DNA of 64,000 nucleotides from Bremerella sp. P1 (lineage in GTDB: Bacteria > Planctomycetota > Planctomycetia > Pirellulales > Pirellulaceae), in assembly GCF_028748185.1 (NCBI RefSeq), contig NZ_CP118164.1:3559814-3623813 (forward strand). Reading direction: 5' to 3'. The position numbers and the translations under genes were made by a program. Numbering within the stretch: the stretch's first letter is position 1; each line of letters begins with the position of its first letter. A model generated the notes under the pieces. It was not told the DNA's origin and searched no databases. It saw nothing but the letters and a program-made list of their open reading frames with translations. Below, one piece after another: positions 62,225-64,000 of this stretch.

Positions 62225-64000
62225 ATGGATAACAACGACGATTCTCCCAAACGGCGGGGCGATAAAGGTAATTCTGGCAATCTCTGGTACATCTTGGTGG
62301 CAGGGGCACTCGTGTTCCTGCTTGCTATGTACTTGTTGCAGTCGGGTTCCGAAGAGCTTGCCCAGCCTGACCTGGAGAAACTGATCGCTTCGATCGACGA
62401 TAAGCCCGCCGAAGGCGTCGAGCCTGGCGTAACCGTCAAGCGAAAGGATAGCGACGGCAAAGTTTCCAGTATCCGCTACTCAAATTTGCGAAATGTCGAA
62501 ATCGGTCCCAGCTCGGTCACGGCCGTTGTGGATCGATACAACAACGACAGTAAGGATCCAAGCACCGCGAAGACCGACGGGCAGAAGATTGTGACCTACC
62601 TGGTCCGCAGCGAAAACGCGGCCGGCAAGATCCAAACGATGCTCGATGAAGTGGGTTTCACCGACTACAAGGCGACCGGCCCCCCGAACTTCTTTGAAAT
62701 CTATGGCGGTCCGCTGCTGATGATTGGGCTGGGGATTGCGTTCTGCTACTTCATGATTCGCCGTATCGGCGGGACTGGCAGTGCGATCGCCTTCGGTCGA
62801 AGCCGCGGCAAGCTGCACATGCAGGACGATTTGAACATCAGCTTCGACGACGTTGCCGGCATCGAAGAAGCCGTGGACGAAGTGAAGGAAATCGTCGACT
62901 TCCTCCGCTCGCCCGAAAAGTACCAGGAACTGGGTGGACGCATTCCCAAGGGGGTGCTGCTGGTCGGCCCTCCAGGAACGGGTAAGACGCTGCTGGCCAA
63001 GGCCATCGCCGGCGAAGCAGGCGTCTCGTTCTTCAGCATGAGCGGAAGCGACTTCGTTGAAATGTTCGTCGGTGTCGGTGCGGCCCGTGTGCGTGACTTG
63101 TTCCAACAAGCCGCAGCGAAGAGCCCTTGTATCATCTTCATCGACGAGTTGGATGCCCTGGGTAAGGCCCGCGGCGGCGGCATTGTCGGTGGGCATGACG
63201 AACGCGAACAAACGCTCAATGCCCTGCTGGTCGAGATGGACGGCTTTGAAGCGAATGCCGGGATCATCATCATCGCGGCAACCAACCGTCCCGAAATGTT
63301 AGACCCTGCCCTGCTCCGCCCTGGTCGATTCGATCGCCAGGTGCTGGTCGACCGACCCGACGCAGGCGGACGCGAAGACATCCTCCGCGTCCACGTACGC
63401 AGCGTGAAGCTCGACGATACGGTCAACCTGAAGAGTGTTGCCGCGATCACCACCGGTTTCTCCGGTGCTGACTTGGCCAATCTGGTCAACGAAGCGGCCC
63501 TGCTTGCCGCTCGTAAGGGCAAAGCGGCTGTGGGTATGGAAGAATTCGATGAAGGGGTCGAACGTGTTACCGCTGGTCTCGAGAAGAAGCAGCGTGTGAT
63601 GCACGAAGACGAAAAACTGCGTGTGGCCTATCACGAAAGTGGCCATGCTCTGGTCGCGTACTGTCTTCCCAATACCGACCCGGTGCACAAGGTCTCGATC
63701 ATTCCTCGCGGTTTGGCGGCCCTGGGTTACACGATGCAGCGACCAACCGAAGATCGCTTTCTGATGACGCAAAGTGAACTGGAAAGCCGCATTCAGGTGC
63801 TGCTTGCCGGAACGCTGGCCGAAGAAATGGTCTACGAAGAGATCTCGACGGGTGCCCAAAACGACCTGGAGCGGGCGACCGAAATCGCTCGGAGCATGGT
63901 CACCGACTACGGTATGAGCGGCTTAGGCCGGGTGAACTTCCGTGCCAGCGGACGTTCGGCCTTCATTCCGGAGCAGTCGGAAGAACGAGCCCGGTCGCAC
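62225..64000 (+). CDS. ftsH: ATP-dependent zinc metalloprotease FtsH, 3' truncated
   Basis: FtsH is a hexameric membrane AAA protease that degrades membrane and regulatory proteins. The 592 residues present have two membrane helices (about 20-38 and 163-180), a short periplasmic domain, Walker A GPPGTGKT (about 248), Walker [11 protein letters not shown] (about 302), the second region of homology [19 protein letters not shown], and the zinc site HESGH (about 470, usually HEAGH). The open frame runs off the window end without a stop. The start ATG at 62225 has only a weak ribosome-binding site. Confidence 0.96.
   Translation, partial: MDNNDDSPKRRGDKGNSGNLWYILVAGALVFLLAMYLLQSGSEELAQPDLEKLIASIDDKPAEGVEPGVTVKRKDSDGKVSSIRYSNLRNVEIGPSSVTAVVDRYNNDSKDPSTAKTDGQKIVTYLVRSENAAGKIQTMLDEVGFTDYKATGPPNFFEIYGGPLLMIGLGIAFCYFMIRRIGGTGSAIAFGRSRGKLHMQDDLNISFDDVAGIEEAVDEVKEIVDFLRSPEKYQELGGRIPKGVLLVGPPGTGKTLLAKAIAGEAGVSFFSMSGSDFVEMFVGVGAARVRDLFQQAAAKSPCIIFIDELDALGKARGGGIVGGHDEREQTLNALLVEMDGFEANAGIIIIAATNRPEMLDPALLRPGRFDRQVLVDRPDAGGREDILRVHVRSVKLDDTVNLKSVAAITTGFSGADLANLVNEAALLAARKGKAAVGMEEFDEGVERVTAGLEKKQRVMHEDEKLRVAYHESGHALVAYCLPNTDPVHKVSIIPRGLAALGYTMQRPTEDRFLMTQSELESRIQVLLAGTLAEEMVYEEISTGAQNDLERATEIARSMVTDYGMSGLGRVNFRASGRSAFIPEQSEERARSH

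Overview
The window carries about 42 protein genes, one tRNA gene and no phage, insertion sequence, CRISPR array or rRNA. The gene content points to a flagellated planctomycete of the Pirellulaceae type (inference, from family knowledge): a di-derm flagellum with P- and L-ring genes, very large secreted proteins (TPR/alpha-2-macroglobulin, caspase-like), a XylR-type AraC regulator, a futalosine-pathway menaquinone enzyme and a split complex I operon. Coding strands switch often, with several tight convergent ends.

Layout. 1-5.3 kb: 3' part of an aldehyde dehydrogenase, flotillin-like floA, a bacterial PH-domain protein, then on the minus strand pyroglutamyl peptidase, ferrochelatase, tRNA-Glu with promoter and terminator, and a first csrA. 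5.8-17.2 kb: a ten-gene complex I operon in the order nuoI-A-C-D-H-J-K-L-M-N. nuoB, E, F and G are not here, and four membrane subunits carry unusual soluble inserts. 17.2-22.7 kb: a small helical protein, a TatD nuclease and a redoxin on plus; a carboxylate-amine ligase, an M20 amidohydrolase and an MqnD-family enzyme on minus, the last preceded by a structured leader.

22.8-43.6 kb: a 21 kb minus-strand flagellar cluster, transcribed flgF-flgG-flgA-flgH-flgI-flgJ-flgN-flgK-flgL-fliW-csrA-fliC-fliD-fliS. It starts behind a near-perfect sigma-54 promoter. It encodes distal rod, rings, hook-filament junction, filament, cap, two chaperones and the FliW/CsrA pair that elsewhere controls flagellin translation. 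Flagellin (1189 aa), FliD (1255 aa) and FlgL (1245 aa) are each two to four times the usual size because of a shared repeat module of about 95 residues, in FliD and FlgL apparently nested inside other domains. This is the most distinctive feature of the window.

43.9-64 kb: hemC, a DUF502 membrane protein, a ComF-like phosphoribosyltransferase, an LptF/G permease, a 2.7-thousand-residue TPR/alpha-2-macroglobulin protein with an internal duplication and no visible thioester, a DUF900 lipoprotein, a XylR-like regulator, a secreted caspase/legumain-like protein with a charged insert between its catalytic residues, and the 5' part of ftsH, which runs off the end.

Functional calls are by reading motifs and from family knowledge; no database search was run.
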